Positions 43,429 to 53,059 of a stretch of DNA of 64,000 nt are shown here, piece by piece (the stretch's first letter is position 1; each line of letters starts with the position of its first letter). Origin of the DNA: Cytophagales bacterium (lineage in GTDB: Bacteria > Bacteroidota > Bacteroidia > Cytophagales > Thermoflexibacteraceae); assembly GCA_013299115.1 (NCBI GenBank), contig JAAFKA010000001.1:1-64000 (forward strand), given 5' to 3'. The notes below the pieces were generated by a model. That model did not search any database and was not told the DNA's origin. It saw only the letters and a list, made by a program, of their open reading frames with translations. The position numbers were made by a program, and so were the translations under genes.

Positions 43429-45021
43429 TTATCTTGATGCTAAGTAAGCTACAAATTGTTTTTTGCCCGCACTTTCGGCATATTCCTTTGCATTTTCTCC
43501 ATTACTGAACTTTTGCGTGAGGTCTGCTCCGTTGTTTACCAAAAGTTTGAAAGTATCGAAATCATCTCTTTTTATGGCTATTTCTAAGGGACAGCCAAAA
43601 AAACCGCAACTGTTTACATTTTTTTTGTGCTTACTATAAACTTGTACCAATTTGTAATTGGCTACCTTATCAACGGAGAAATTTAATTGGTAGCTCAATA
43701 AATCTTCGGCAGGAGTTACGCCCAAACCAAACAAAAAATCTAAGGAGGCTGCGGAGGCACTGCTTAGGTCGGAATTTCCCGACAAAAAAGTGAGGTCAGG
43801 CTTGTATTTTTGTACGACTAACTTCAATTTGGCTTCACTGTCCAACAAAGCTACCAACATAGCATTCGATGGTTTGAAACCTGCTGCTGCCAATAAATCT
43901 AAACTGCGGAGAGAAATCTCCGAAAAATTGCTTTTTTGTTGCAATAAAGCCAAGTTTGGTTGGTATTTTTTGAGTACAATTTCCAAAATATCGGGTTTTT
44001 CGAGTAGGCAACTTACGTCTATATTTTCGTTAGGGAAACCTTTTGCAACCAAATAATCCAAAATGGCTATGTTGTCCGTGCAAATTGGTCGTTTGACTGT
44101 AAAAATCCCCTTGTCTGCCAACAACTTGACTACACTCAATTTATTGTTTTCGATGGCTGCTTGCATAGGGCAAGTAAAAAAGCCACAGGCAGACAAATCT
44201 GCACCATATTGGTCGAAAATTGGTGCATAGTTTTCCATATTTCTTGCCGAGAAGTTAAAATAGAAGTCTATCAATTCGGTATCAGGTTTTACGCCGCACT
44301 GAAAAACTAAGGCTAAGGTTTTGGGCGAAAGACTTTTCCAATGACTCGTATTTGCATAAGAAGCAGCAGCCAAATTAGGTTTGTATTTTTCCAAAGTAGC
44401 TTGTAAAACAGCCTCGTTGTTGCTCATACAAACCCAATCTGTTTTTTCTATTTTGCCACCAACCGACAACAACCAATCAAAGGTTGGCAAAGAGTTGGTA
44501 CAAATTTTTATATTTTCAGCCGAAGCCCCCAAACTATGCAACCATTGGGCAGTTTCTAATTGGTTGCTTGCAACGACCTCCTCCAAAAGATAGGTTTTTT
44601 GTAGAGTTTGCAAATTAAGATTTGCCCCATATTTTTTCACTACATACTCCACTAAGGCTTTCTTGTCTGCCAATGTCCACAGATGCACAGGCGTATAATA
44701 TTCTTTTTGGGTATAAGTTTCGCCCCTATGGTCTTGGTGCTTTCGTTGCAAGAAAAAAGAGGTAAAAGCATTTTTTATGCCATTAGCTAATACACGCAGC
44801 CCATTGGTATAAGTTTTGGTTAGTTCACAATTACAATTTATGTTAGCCCCTGCCAAGACAAAAGAGTCTATCGCCAATTTAGCAGAGTCCAAGTTATTGT
44901 TCTTTGCTCGGCTAATCCAATCGCAAAGGTTTTGGTCGGCTTGCGTTGTATTTTGCCCTTGACAAATAAAAGTAGTTGCAAAGGCAACAAAAAATGAGAA
45001 AAATAAAAATGGGTTTTTCAT
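43429..45021 (-). CDS. secreted ankyrin-repeat-like protein
   Basis: 530 residues from the ATG at 45021, which opens a signal peptide (ending TFICQGQ). About a dozen degenerate ankyrin-like units follow (..LLADKGI.., LDYLVAKGFPNENIDVSCLL.., LDLLAAAGFKPSNAMLVALL, LVVQKYKPDLTFL, FKLLVNNGADLTQKFSNGENAKEYAESAGKKQFVAYLAS). Two units carry a Cys-Gly-Phe-Phe-x-Cys-Pro motif (ACGFFTCPMQ and SCGFFGCPLE) in which the two Cys could form a disulfide. Presumably it mediates protein binding in the periplasm or outside. Its role is unknown. Confidence 0.65.
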   Translation of the reverse strand: MKNPFLFFSFFVAFATTFICQGQNTTQADQNLCDWISRAKNNNLDSAKLAIDSFVLAGANINCNCELTKTYTNGLRVLANGIKNAFTSFFLQRKHQDHRGETYTQKEYYTPVHLWTLADKKALVEYVVKKYGANLNLQTLQKTYLLEEVVASNQLETAQWLHSLGASAENIKICTNSLPTFDWLLSVGGKIEKTDWVCMSNNEAVLQATLEKYKPNLAAASYANTSHWKSLSPKTLALVFQCGVKPDTELIDFYFNFSARNMENYAPIFDQYGADLSACGFFTCPMQAAIENNKLSVVKLLADKGIFTVKRPICTDNIAILDYLVAKGFPNENIDVSCLLEKPDILEIVLKKYQPNLALLQQKSNFSEISLRSLDLLAAAGFKPSNAMLVALLDSEAKLKLVVQKYKPDLTFLSGNSDLSSASAASLDFLFGLGVTPAEDLLSYQLNFSVDKVANYKLVQVYSKHKKNVNSCGFFGCPLEIAIKRDDFDTFKLLVNNGADLTQKFSNGENAKEYAESAGKKQFVAYLASR

Positions 45022-45487
45022 AAAAGTAAATATCACTTTCTTACTCGCAGGATAATGAGCAGAAAGCAAATTTATGTTGTTTCGTCTTTGCTGTCCTTCA
45101 AGTTTCCTGCCAAATTATGAAGACAGTATTTTTTAGTAGCAGGTTGCAAAGAAGTTATAATAAGTAGTTTGCATTAAACAATAAATTTTTGATAAGTCCT
45201 AAAGATTTATTTGATGTTTTTATATTTGTAAAAACGAATAAGCAAATAATGTACTTTTTATGGTTTTACTAATTACTTGCAATTAAATTTTAAACACCTA
45301 AAAACCAATAAAAATACTATGTTAATTTTTGTTAAGTAATTGACAATCAAATTTATTTGTTTTAACAAATACAAATATTTTAATATAAAAACCAAAATAA
45401 CTACAAACAACATTTTAAAGCCTATAAATTGTATTTTTTATTTTGTTGTATTTTTTATGGTTTTTTTAAAAAATATTTTCAAAAAAA

Positions 45488-45520
45488 TTTGGAAATTCAC
45501 TCAAACAGCTATTACCTTTG
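45488..45520 (+). promoter_or_regulatory. promoter of the T9SS metalloprotease gene
   Basis: TTTG at 45488-45491 and TACCTTTG at 45513-45520, 21 bp apart, fit the Bacteroidota -33/-7 model. Confidence 0.55.
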
Positions 45521-45618
45521 CATTGTCAAAAACGAAAAGGCAACAAAGTAAAAAATACCAAATTGTTTTTCCTTTTTTAGACATATCAACCTATATATAG
45601 TTTCACCTACTTCTTTTG

Positions 45619-45640
45619 CACAGGTTAAAACCTATGCTAC
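45619..45640. repeat. CTAAAG-family 22-mer
   Basis: CACAGGTTAAAACC then TATGCTAC. Same flanks as the copies at 34734 and 34765. The core is GGTTAAAACC, again a perfect palindrome although the bases differ. Confidence 0.7.
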
Positions 45641-45689
45641 AACAACAAAAAGCAACAACAACAATTTTACATTTAACCTATTTAAAACA

Positions 45690-47774
45690 ATGTTCAAGAA
45701 AATTTTTACAACAGCACTTTTTACAGCAGCTACAGTATTTGCAGCTTCTGCACAAGACAAAAAAGAAGAATTCAATGGTGGCGGTGGTAGAACCGAACAC
45801 AATCATGGCAGAAGCTGCGGCTCGCCAACAGTAGAACAAATGTTGCAAGCAGACCCACAAGCATGGGAAAAAATCCAAAAATTGGAGCAACATACTCAAA
45901 ACTTCTCTAAAACTTTCTTTACAGACAGCAAAGGCGTAAAACAACAAAAAGCCGTTGTGATTATCCCTGTTGTAGTCCACGTAGTTTATAATACAGCAGC
46001 ACAAAATATTTCTGACGCACAAATTCAATCACAAATCGATGTATTGAATGCCGATTTCAGAAAAACCAATGCAGACAGAACAAACGTACCAGCAGCATTT
46101 CAAGGCGTTGCAGCAGATATGGAAATTCAATTCCAAATGGCTACAAGAGACCCAAATGGTGCAGCAACCAATGGTATCACAAGAACACAAACAACAAGAA
46201 GTTTCTTTGAATATGGTGGTTCTGACGTAAACGGCGTGTTTGTAAAACAGGCTTCACAAGGTGGAAAAGACGCATGGAATCCAAGCCAATACCTTAATAT
46301 GTGGGTGTGTAACTTCGGTGGTGCAAGTTCAGATTTATTAGGTTATGCAACTTTCCCAACCGACGCAGGTACTTTCAAAGACGGCGTGGTAATGGGTTAC
46401 AAATTCTTTGGTGTTAATCCTTCTTTGGGCGGTGTGTTCGGTTATGGCAGAACAGCAACTCACGAAGTTGGTCACTGGTTAAACCTTCGCCACATTTGGG
46501 GTGATGCAAATTGCGGAAACGACCAAGTGGCTGATACACCTACACAACAAACTTCTAACGGTGGTTGCCCTACTTTTCCAAAAAGAACTTGCGGTAACAC
46601 AACCAATGGCGATATGTTCATGAACTACATGGATTATGTAAACGACCAATGTATGAATATGTTTACAACAGGTCAAAAAGCAAGGGCACAGGCTTTATTT
46701 GCTGCGGGTGGTGCAAGAGTTAGCTTATTGACTTCTCCAGCTTTGGGCGGTGGCACTACAACCTGTGGCACACCAGCAGGTTTGACAAGTTCTGCAATCA
46801 CTTCTACTTCTGCAACTGTTTCTTGGACTGCTGTTTCGAGTGCAACTTCATACACAGCACAATTCAAAACAAGTGCAGCAACTACTTGGACAAATGCAAC
46901 AGTAGCTGGTACTTCGGCTAACATCACAGGTTTGGCAGCAGGTACAGTTTATAACTTCCAAGTTAGTGCAACTTGTGCAAGTGGTACAAGTGCTTTTGCA
47001 ACCACTAACTTTACCACTTCTGGCGGAACTACTACACCTACTTATTGTGCATCAAAAGGCAACAGCGTAGCAGATGAGTGGATACAAACAGTAGCTTTGG
47101 CAAGAGGAACTACAAGCATCTTTAACAACAATTCAGGCAAAAATGCAGGTTACGGCAACTTTACAGCCACAGCTTACAATGTAGCAAGAGGAAATACTTT
47201 AACAGTTACAATCACACCAGGCTGGACAAGCACAAGATACAGCGAAGCACAAAGTGTTTGGATTGACTACAACAGAGATGGTGATTTCTTAGACGCTGGC
47301 GAGCAAGTATTTTCAAGAGCAGCTTCTACAACAAGTCCTGTAAGTGGTTCATTCACAGTACCTTCTACCGCAACTTTGGGAACAGTGAGAATGAGAGTAT
47401 CACAAAAATACAATGCTGCACCAACTTCTTGCGAAACATTTAGCTATGGTGAAGTAGAAGACTACACCTTGAATATCTTAGCAACTGGTGGAGCAAGAGA
47501 AGACGAAGAAAGTTTTGGTTTGGGTGCAAACGTATATCCAAATCCTACGGCAGCAGACGCAACTTTGAGTTTCTACTTCAATGAAAACGCAGAAGACGCT
47601 AAAATATCTGTTTTCAACTTGCAAGGTCAAGAGTTTTATACAGAAACAGTAAAAAATCAAACAGGTTTGGTTGAACGTCAATTAAACACTTCAAACTTGG
47701 CAGCAGGTCTTTACATTGTAGCCATTCAACAAGGCGACAAAAGAGAAGTAAAAAAATTGATGGTTACAAAGTAA
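45690..47774 (+). CDS. secreted M43 (pappalysin-type) metalloprotease with fibronectin, GEVED and T9SS domains
   Basis: 694 residues. Signal peptide (ending TVFAASAQ), propeptide, then a zinc protease domain with HEVGHWLNLRH at 258-268 (HExxHxxGxxH-like; the sixth position is Asn, with His258, His262 and His268 as ligands) and the Met-turn MNYMDYVNDQCMN after it. A fibronectin type III domain (~355-445, GLTSSAITSTSATVSWTAV), a GEVED domain (~450-590, ending YGEVEDYTLNI) and a type IX sorting domain (~612-694, VYPNPTAADATLSFYF...LYIVAIQQGDKREVKKLMV) follow. It is secreted through T9SS and anchored or released outside. Its codon choice (AGA, ACA and GCA rich) looks more strongly biased than its neighbours, as in highly expressed genes. 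Confidence 0.92.
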   Translation: MFKKIFTTALFTAATVFAASAQDKKEEFNGGGGRTEHNHGRSCGSPTVEQMLQADPQAWEKIQKLEQHTQNFSKTFFTDSKGVKQQKAVVIIPVVVHVVYNTAAQNISDAQIQSQIDVLNADFRKTNADRTNVPAAFQGVAADMEIQFQMATRDPNGAATNGITRTQTTRSFFEYGGSDVNGVFVKQASQGGKDAWNPSQYLNMWVCNFGGASSDLLGYATFPTDAGTFKDGVVMGYKFFGVNPSLGGVFGYGRTATHEVGHWLNLRHIWGDANCGNDQVADTPTQQTSNGGCPTFPKRTCGNTTNGDMFMNYMDYVNDQCMNMFTTGQKARAQALFAAGGARVSLLTSPALGGGTTTCGTPAGLTSSAITSTSATVSWTAVSSATSYTAQFKTSAATTWTNATVAGTSANITGLAAGTVYNFQVSATCASGTSAFATTNFTTSGGTTTPTYCASKGNSVADEWIQTVALARGTTSIFNNNSGKNAGYGNFTATAYNVARGNTLTVTITPGWTSTRYSEAQSVWIDYNRDGDFLDAGEQVFSRAASTTSPVSGSFTVPSTATLGTVRMRVSQKYNAAPTSCETFSYGEVEDYTLNILATGGAREDEESFGLGANVYPNPTAADATLSFYFNENAEDAKISVFNLQGQEFYTETVKNQTGLVERQLNTSNLAAGLYIVAIQQGDKREVKKLMVTK

Positions 47775-47799
47775 GCAGATAATAAAATCACAAATAAAG

Positions 47800-47821
47800 C
47801 ACAGACTTAAGTCTATGCTAC
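47800..47821. repeat. CTAAAG-family 22-mer
   Basis: CACAGACTTAAGTC then TATGCTAC, just after the metalloprotease stop. Constant flanks with another self-complementary core. Confidence 0.7.
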
Positions 47822-47832
47822 AGAATAATAAA

Positions 47833-47865
47833 CCCCTTACAAGGAAACTTGTGAGGGGCTTTTTG
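47833..47865 (+). terminator. intrinsic terminator after the M43 protease gene
   Basis: 11-nt arms CCCCTTACAAG / CTTGTGAGGGG (one mismatch) with loop GAAA, then CTTTTTG. A classic rho-independent terminator. Confidence 0.85.
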
Positions 47866-47925
47866 TTGTGTATTGTAAGAAACTGAAAAATAGAAACTGC
47901 ATTTTTGCAAATAACCCTAAAAATT

Positions 47926-49859
<1,934 letters not shown>

Positions 49860-50219
49860 ATGAAACCCAAAATTTTACTTGTAGAAGATAACCCTATCAA
49901 TTTGGTAGTAGTCAAAAAATTTGTCGAGTCTCTTTACGAAGTAGATTCTACCACTTCGGGCAAAAAAGTAGAGGCAATGTTGCAACAGCGAAACTACCAA
50001 TTAGTGCTGACCGACATCAACTTGGGCGATGAGGAAATATCAGGCGTGGAGGTGATGCAACACATTCGCCAAAACTATCCGCAGTTGCCTGTGGTGGCTA
50101 TTACAGGTTATAGTATGGCAGCTGATATAGACAGATTTAAGGAGCAAGGTTTTACTGATTTTGTCCCTAAACCCATAAACAAAGAGCAACTGCTGGCAAC
50201 CATAGCCAAACATATTTAA
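49860..50219 (+). CDS. single-domain response regulator
   Basis: 119 residues consisting only of a receiver domain. ILLVEDNPINLVVVKKF carries the acidic pair (Glu9, Asp10), VLTDINLG the phosphorylated Asp52, and VPKPINKEQL the conserved Lys near residue 104. TGY..AADIDRFKEQGF is the expected switch region. It has no output domain, so it acts by protein contact or in a phosphorelay (CheY- or Spo0F-like). No histidine kinase is adjacent, so its partner is elsewhere. Confidence 0.92.
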   Translation: MKPKILLVEDNPINLVVVKKFVESLYEVDSTTSGKKVEAMLQQRNYQLVLTDINLGDEEISGVEVMQHIRQNYPQLPVVAITGYSMAADIDRFKEQGFTDFVPKPINKEQLLATIAKHI

Positions 50220-50234
50220 CTGTAACCGTTTAGG

Positions 50235-50331
50235 TACGTTGGCAATGGTGCTTTTGCACCTTGACAATCGTACCGTACCATACCTACTTTCATACGATTG
50301 TCAAGGTGCGAAAAGCACCATTGCCAACGTA
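50235..50331. repeat. 38-bp nested hairpin of the GATTGTCAA family
   Basis: Arms 50235-50272 and 50293-50331 pair with a single 1-nt bulge around a 20-nt loop. Each arm is itself an imperfect palindrome (TTGGCAATGGTGC ... GCACCTTGACAA). An extra outer pair CTACTTTCATACG / CGTATGAAAGTAG brackets the right arm. It lies between the response regulator and uvrC. Confidence 0.75.
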
Positions 50332-50377
50332 TGAAAGTAGATAGCTAAGTAATTAGATTTAACCTAAAAAACAGCCT

Positions 50378-52180
50378 ATGATAGAAAATTTAGCACCGCA
50401 TTTGGCAGAACAGCTTAAAAATTTGCCCACTGTGGCAGGAGTTTATCGTTATTATGACCAAGAAGGCACTATTTTGTATGTGGGCAAGGCAAAAAACTTG
50501 CGTAGTCGCGTAGGTAGCTATTTTCAAAAAGACTTGCCCAATTTTAAAACTTACCGTTTAGTCAAGCAAATTGCCAAGATAGAATATACGGTTGTCGACT
50601 CTGAATTTGATGCTTTGTTGTTGGAAAACAACCTTATCAAAGAATTTCAACCGAAGTACAATATTTTGCTCAAAGACGACAAAACCTATCCTTATATTTG
50701 TGTTACCAATGAGGCTTTTCCGCGTATTTTTCCCATTAGGCGAATAGACAAAAAATTGGGTCGTTATTTTGGTCCTTTTAGCAGCGTAAAAACTATGCAC
50801 ACTGTTTTGGAATTGGTAAAAAAACTTTACACTGTCCGCAGTTGCTCCTTGCCTCTCCGCCCTGAAAGCATAGCCCAAAATAAATTTAAACTTTGTTTGG
50901 AGTATCACATCAAAAACTGCCAAGCACCCTGCGAAGGGCTGCAAAAACAAGCCGACTATGTGGCTGATATAGAGCAAGTTACGCATATCTTGAAAGGAAA
51001 TTTGGCTATACCCAAACAACACCTGAAAGAAAAAATGGCAGAGGCAGCCAGTCGTTTGGCTTTTGAGGAGGCTCAACATTACAAAGAAAAATTAGATAGT
51101 TTAGACAATTTTCAAAGCAAGTCGTTGGTGTCTAATCCCACCATTTCGGATATTGACGTATGCACCATAGCGTTTGAGGGCGAAGAAGAAGCCTATATCA
51201 ACTTCCTGCACATAGACCATGGGAGTATTACGCAAGCCCAAACCTTGCGGGTGAAACGAAAATTAGACGAAACGCCAGCCGAAATTTTGTTAGTGGTCTT
51301 GTTCGAAATTAGGCAACAGGTGGAAAGCAAAGCCCCAAAAGTGGTGAGCAACGTGGAGATAGAAATGGAATTGAAAGGCGTGGAGTTTACAGTACCCAAA
51401 ATTGGTGATTATAAAAAGTTGGTGGACTTGTCGCTAAAAAATATTTTGTACTACAAAAAAGAAAGGTTAGACAACAAAAAAGAGAAAGTTACTCACGCCA
51501 CAAGGATTCTTACGCAGTTGCAACAGGATTTGCGACTAAAAAAATTACCTGAACATATAGAATGTTTTGACAATTCCAACATACAAGGCACTAATCCTGT
51601 GTCGTCTATGGTTTGTTTTCGAGATGCAAAACCTTCTAAGAAAGATTACCGCCATTTTAAGGTGGAAACTGTGGTAGGGGCAAACGACTTTGCGACCATG
51701 TATGAAGTGGTTACACGCCGTTACAAAAGATTGGTGGCAGAAAACCAACCTCTGCCCGACTTGATAATCATAGACGGGGGCAAAGGGCAGTTGAGTTTTG
51801 CCTCCCAAGCCCTGAAAGACCTCGACCTCTATGGCAAAATTCCTATTATCAGCATAGCCAAAAAATTGGAGGAGATTTATTATCCCGAAGACGAAATTCC
51901 GATTCACCTCAGCCGAAAATCGGAGTCTTTGAAGTTGATACAACAATTAAGAGATGAAGCCCACCGTTTTGGTATTACTTTTCACCGCCAACTGCGGAGT
52001 AAAAATAGTTTGCAATCTGCCTTAGACCACATAGAAGGCGTAGGCGAAGTAAGCAAAGAAAAATTGCTGGCTACTTACAAAACATTAAGCAAAATCAAGG
52101 CTGCAACAGACGAGGAATTGGCTGTTTTGATAGGCAAGCAACGTGTGGCTGCTTTGCGAGAGGCTTTGCAAAAAAAGTGA
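50378..52180 (+). CDS. uvrC: excinuclease ABC subunit C
   Basis: 600 residues. Makes the dual incisions in nucleotide excision repair. N-terminal GIY-YIG domain (GVYRYYDQEGTILYVGKAKNLRSRVGSYF), the cysteine-containing CSLPLRPESIAQNKFKLCLEYHIKNCQAPCEG, the UvrB-binding UVR region (~200-245), the RNase H-like endonuclease domain (IECFDNSNIQGTNPVSSMVCF, IIIDGGKGQLSFASQAL) and C-terminal helix-hairpin-helix motifs (LDHIEGVGEVSKEKLLATY). All parts are present and length is normal. Confidence 0.97.
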   Translation: MIENLAPHLAEQLKNLPTVAGVYRYYDQEGTILYVGKAKNLRSRVGSYFQKDLPNFKTYRLVKQIAKIEYTVVDSEFDALLLENNLIKEFQPKYNILLKDDKTYPYICVTNEAFPRIFPIRRIDKKLGRYFGPFSSVKTMHTVLELVKKLYTVRSCSLPLRPESIAQNKFKLCLEYHIKNCQAPCEGLQKQADYVADIEQVTHILKGNLAIPKQHLKEKMAEAASRLAFEEAQHYKEKLDSLDNFQSKSLVSNPTISDIDVCTIAFEGEEEAYINFLHIDHGSITQAQTLRVKRKLDETPAEILLVVLFEIRQQVESKAPKVVSNVEIEMELKGVEFTVPKIGDYKKLVDLSLKNILYYKKERLDNKKEKVTHATRILTQLQQDLRLKKLPEHIECFDNSNIQGTNPVSSMVCFRDAKPSKKDYRHFKVETVVGANDFATMYEVVTRRYKRLVAENQPLPDLIIIDGGKGQLSFASQALKDLDLYGKIPIISIAKKLEEIYYPEDEIPIHLSRKSESLKLIQQLRDEAHRFGITFHRQLRSKNSLQSALDHIEGVGEVSKEKLLATYKTLSKIKAATDEELAVLIGKQRVAALREALQKK

Positions 52181-52198
52181 TAAGATTAGCACAAAAAA

Positions 52199-52283
52199 GT
52201 TTATGAATAATTTTTTGTTAAGGGGCTTGGCAAAAGATGTAATGTTTCAAAAAAATAACATCTTTGGATAATTATTCATAAAC
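52199..52283. repeat. nested inverted repeat after uvrC
   Basis: Outer arms GTTTATGAATAATT (52199-52212) and its complement (52270-52283); inner AAAGATGT / ACATCTTT (52234-52241, 52258-52265). The right end, ATTATTCATAAACTCTAAA, also occurs at 33411-33429. It probably terminates uvrC. Confidence 0.6.
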
Positions 52284-52332
52284 TCTAAAAAAGATTTCTT
52301 ATTTTTAATTAAAAATTTATCAAAATACAAAA

Positions 52333-52959
52333 ATGCTTTTAGAACTTGCTTTATACCTCCACATTGCTGCTGGTTTTACTGCCTTAGTTGTAGGTGCTGT
52401 GGCTTTACTAACCAAAAAAGGGGCAAAAAACCACCTCTTGGCAGGCAAAATTTTCTATTGGGCTATGACTTGCATTGCCTTATCAGCTGTTGTGTTAGCA
52501 ATAGCAAAAAGTATTACATTCTTGTTCTTAATTGCTATTTTCAGCTATTATATGAACTTTACAGGCACACGCACCTTGCAACTCAAAAATGTAGGCAACG
52601 GACAAAGCCCAGCCTTGATTGATTGGGTAGCTTTTGGCATAGCTGCGGTGGGTAGTGCTACGATGATAGGCTCTGCCTTGTTGAAATATGTACCACTTCC
52701 ACAGGCTGTTGGCTTGTTTGGGCTAATTCTTTTACTCTTTTCTTTGGAAGATTTCTTCTTTCTTATCGGCAAGTTTAAAAATAAAAAAAATTGGCTACTT
52801 CGCCACATCAGGCGTATGTGTGGGGCTTACATAGCCACTTTTACGGCTTTTTTGGTCGTCAATGTGCGGACAGACCCTGCTTATATTGCGTGGATTTTGC
52901 CAACAGTGATAGGTACGCCTATTATTTTGTATTATGCAAGAAGTTATAGCAAAAGTTAG
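52333..52959 (+). CDS. integral membrane protein (DUF2306-like)
   Basis: 208 residues with six or seven hydrophobic helices: HIAAGFTALVVGAVALLTKKG (the first helix, with its His), HLLAGKIFYWAM, LFLIAIFSYYMNFTGTR, VAFGIAAVGSATMIG, LFGLILLLFSLEDF, and AWILPTVIGTPIILYY. The pattern HxxxG...GxxHxxxGxxFY is that of a small membrane family of unknown function in which the His residues may bind haem. Its stop is 13 bp before the extended reading of the TonB receptor gene. Confidence 0.65.
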   Translation: MLLELALYLHIAAGFTALVVGAVALLTKKGAKNHLLAGKIFYWAMTCIALSAVVLAIAKSITFLFLIAIFSYYMNFTGTRTLQLKNVGNGQSPALIDWVAFGIAAVGSATMIGSALLKYVPLPQAVGLFGLILLLFSLEDFFFLIGKFKNKKNWLLRHIRRMCGAYIATFTAFLVVNVRTDPAYIAWILPTVIGTPIILYYARSYSKS

Positions 52960-53059
52960 AAAGTAAAAAACTATGAAAACAAAACAAAAACTAAATATTT
53001 TTGCAAAGATGTACCATACAGCTCATTATAAAATTTCCATTGCAAGCCTTAGACAGGCT

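Larger units (their letters stand above)
45022..45689. other. 668-bp AT-rich control region
   Basis: Lies between the divergent ankyrin-like and protease genes. It contains the plus-strand promoter at 45488-45520 and one CTAAAG-family repeat at 45619-45640. The remaining ~450 bp are very AT-rich; an 86-codon frame there (45340-45600) has the composition of non-coding DNA. The protease mRNA would have a leader of about 160 nt. Confidence 0.5.

Noticed and set aside
45340-45600. 86-codon AT-rich frame upstream of the metalloprotease
   Set aside because: Lys/Ile/Phe/Asn composition typical of non-coding AT-rich DNA, and it overlaps the metalloprotease promoter.
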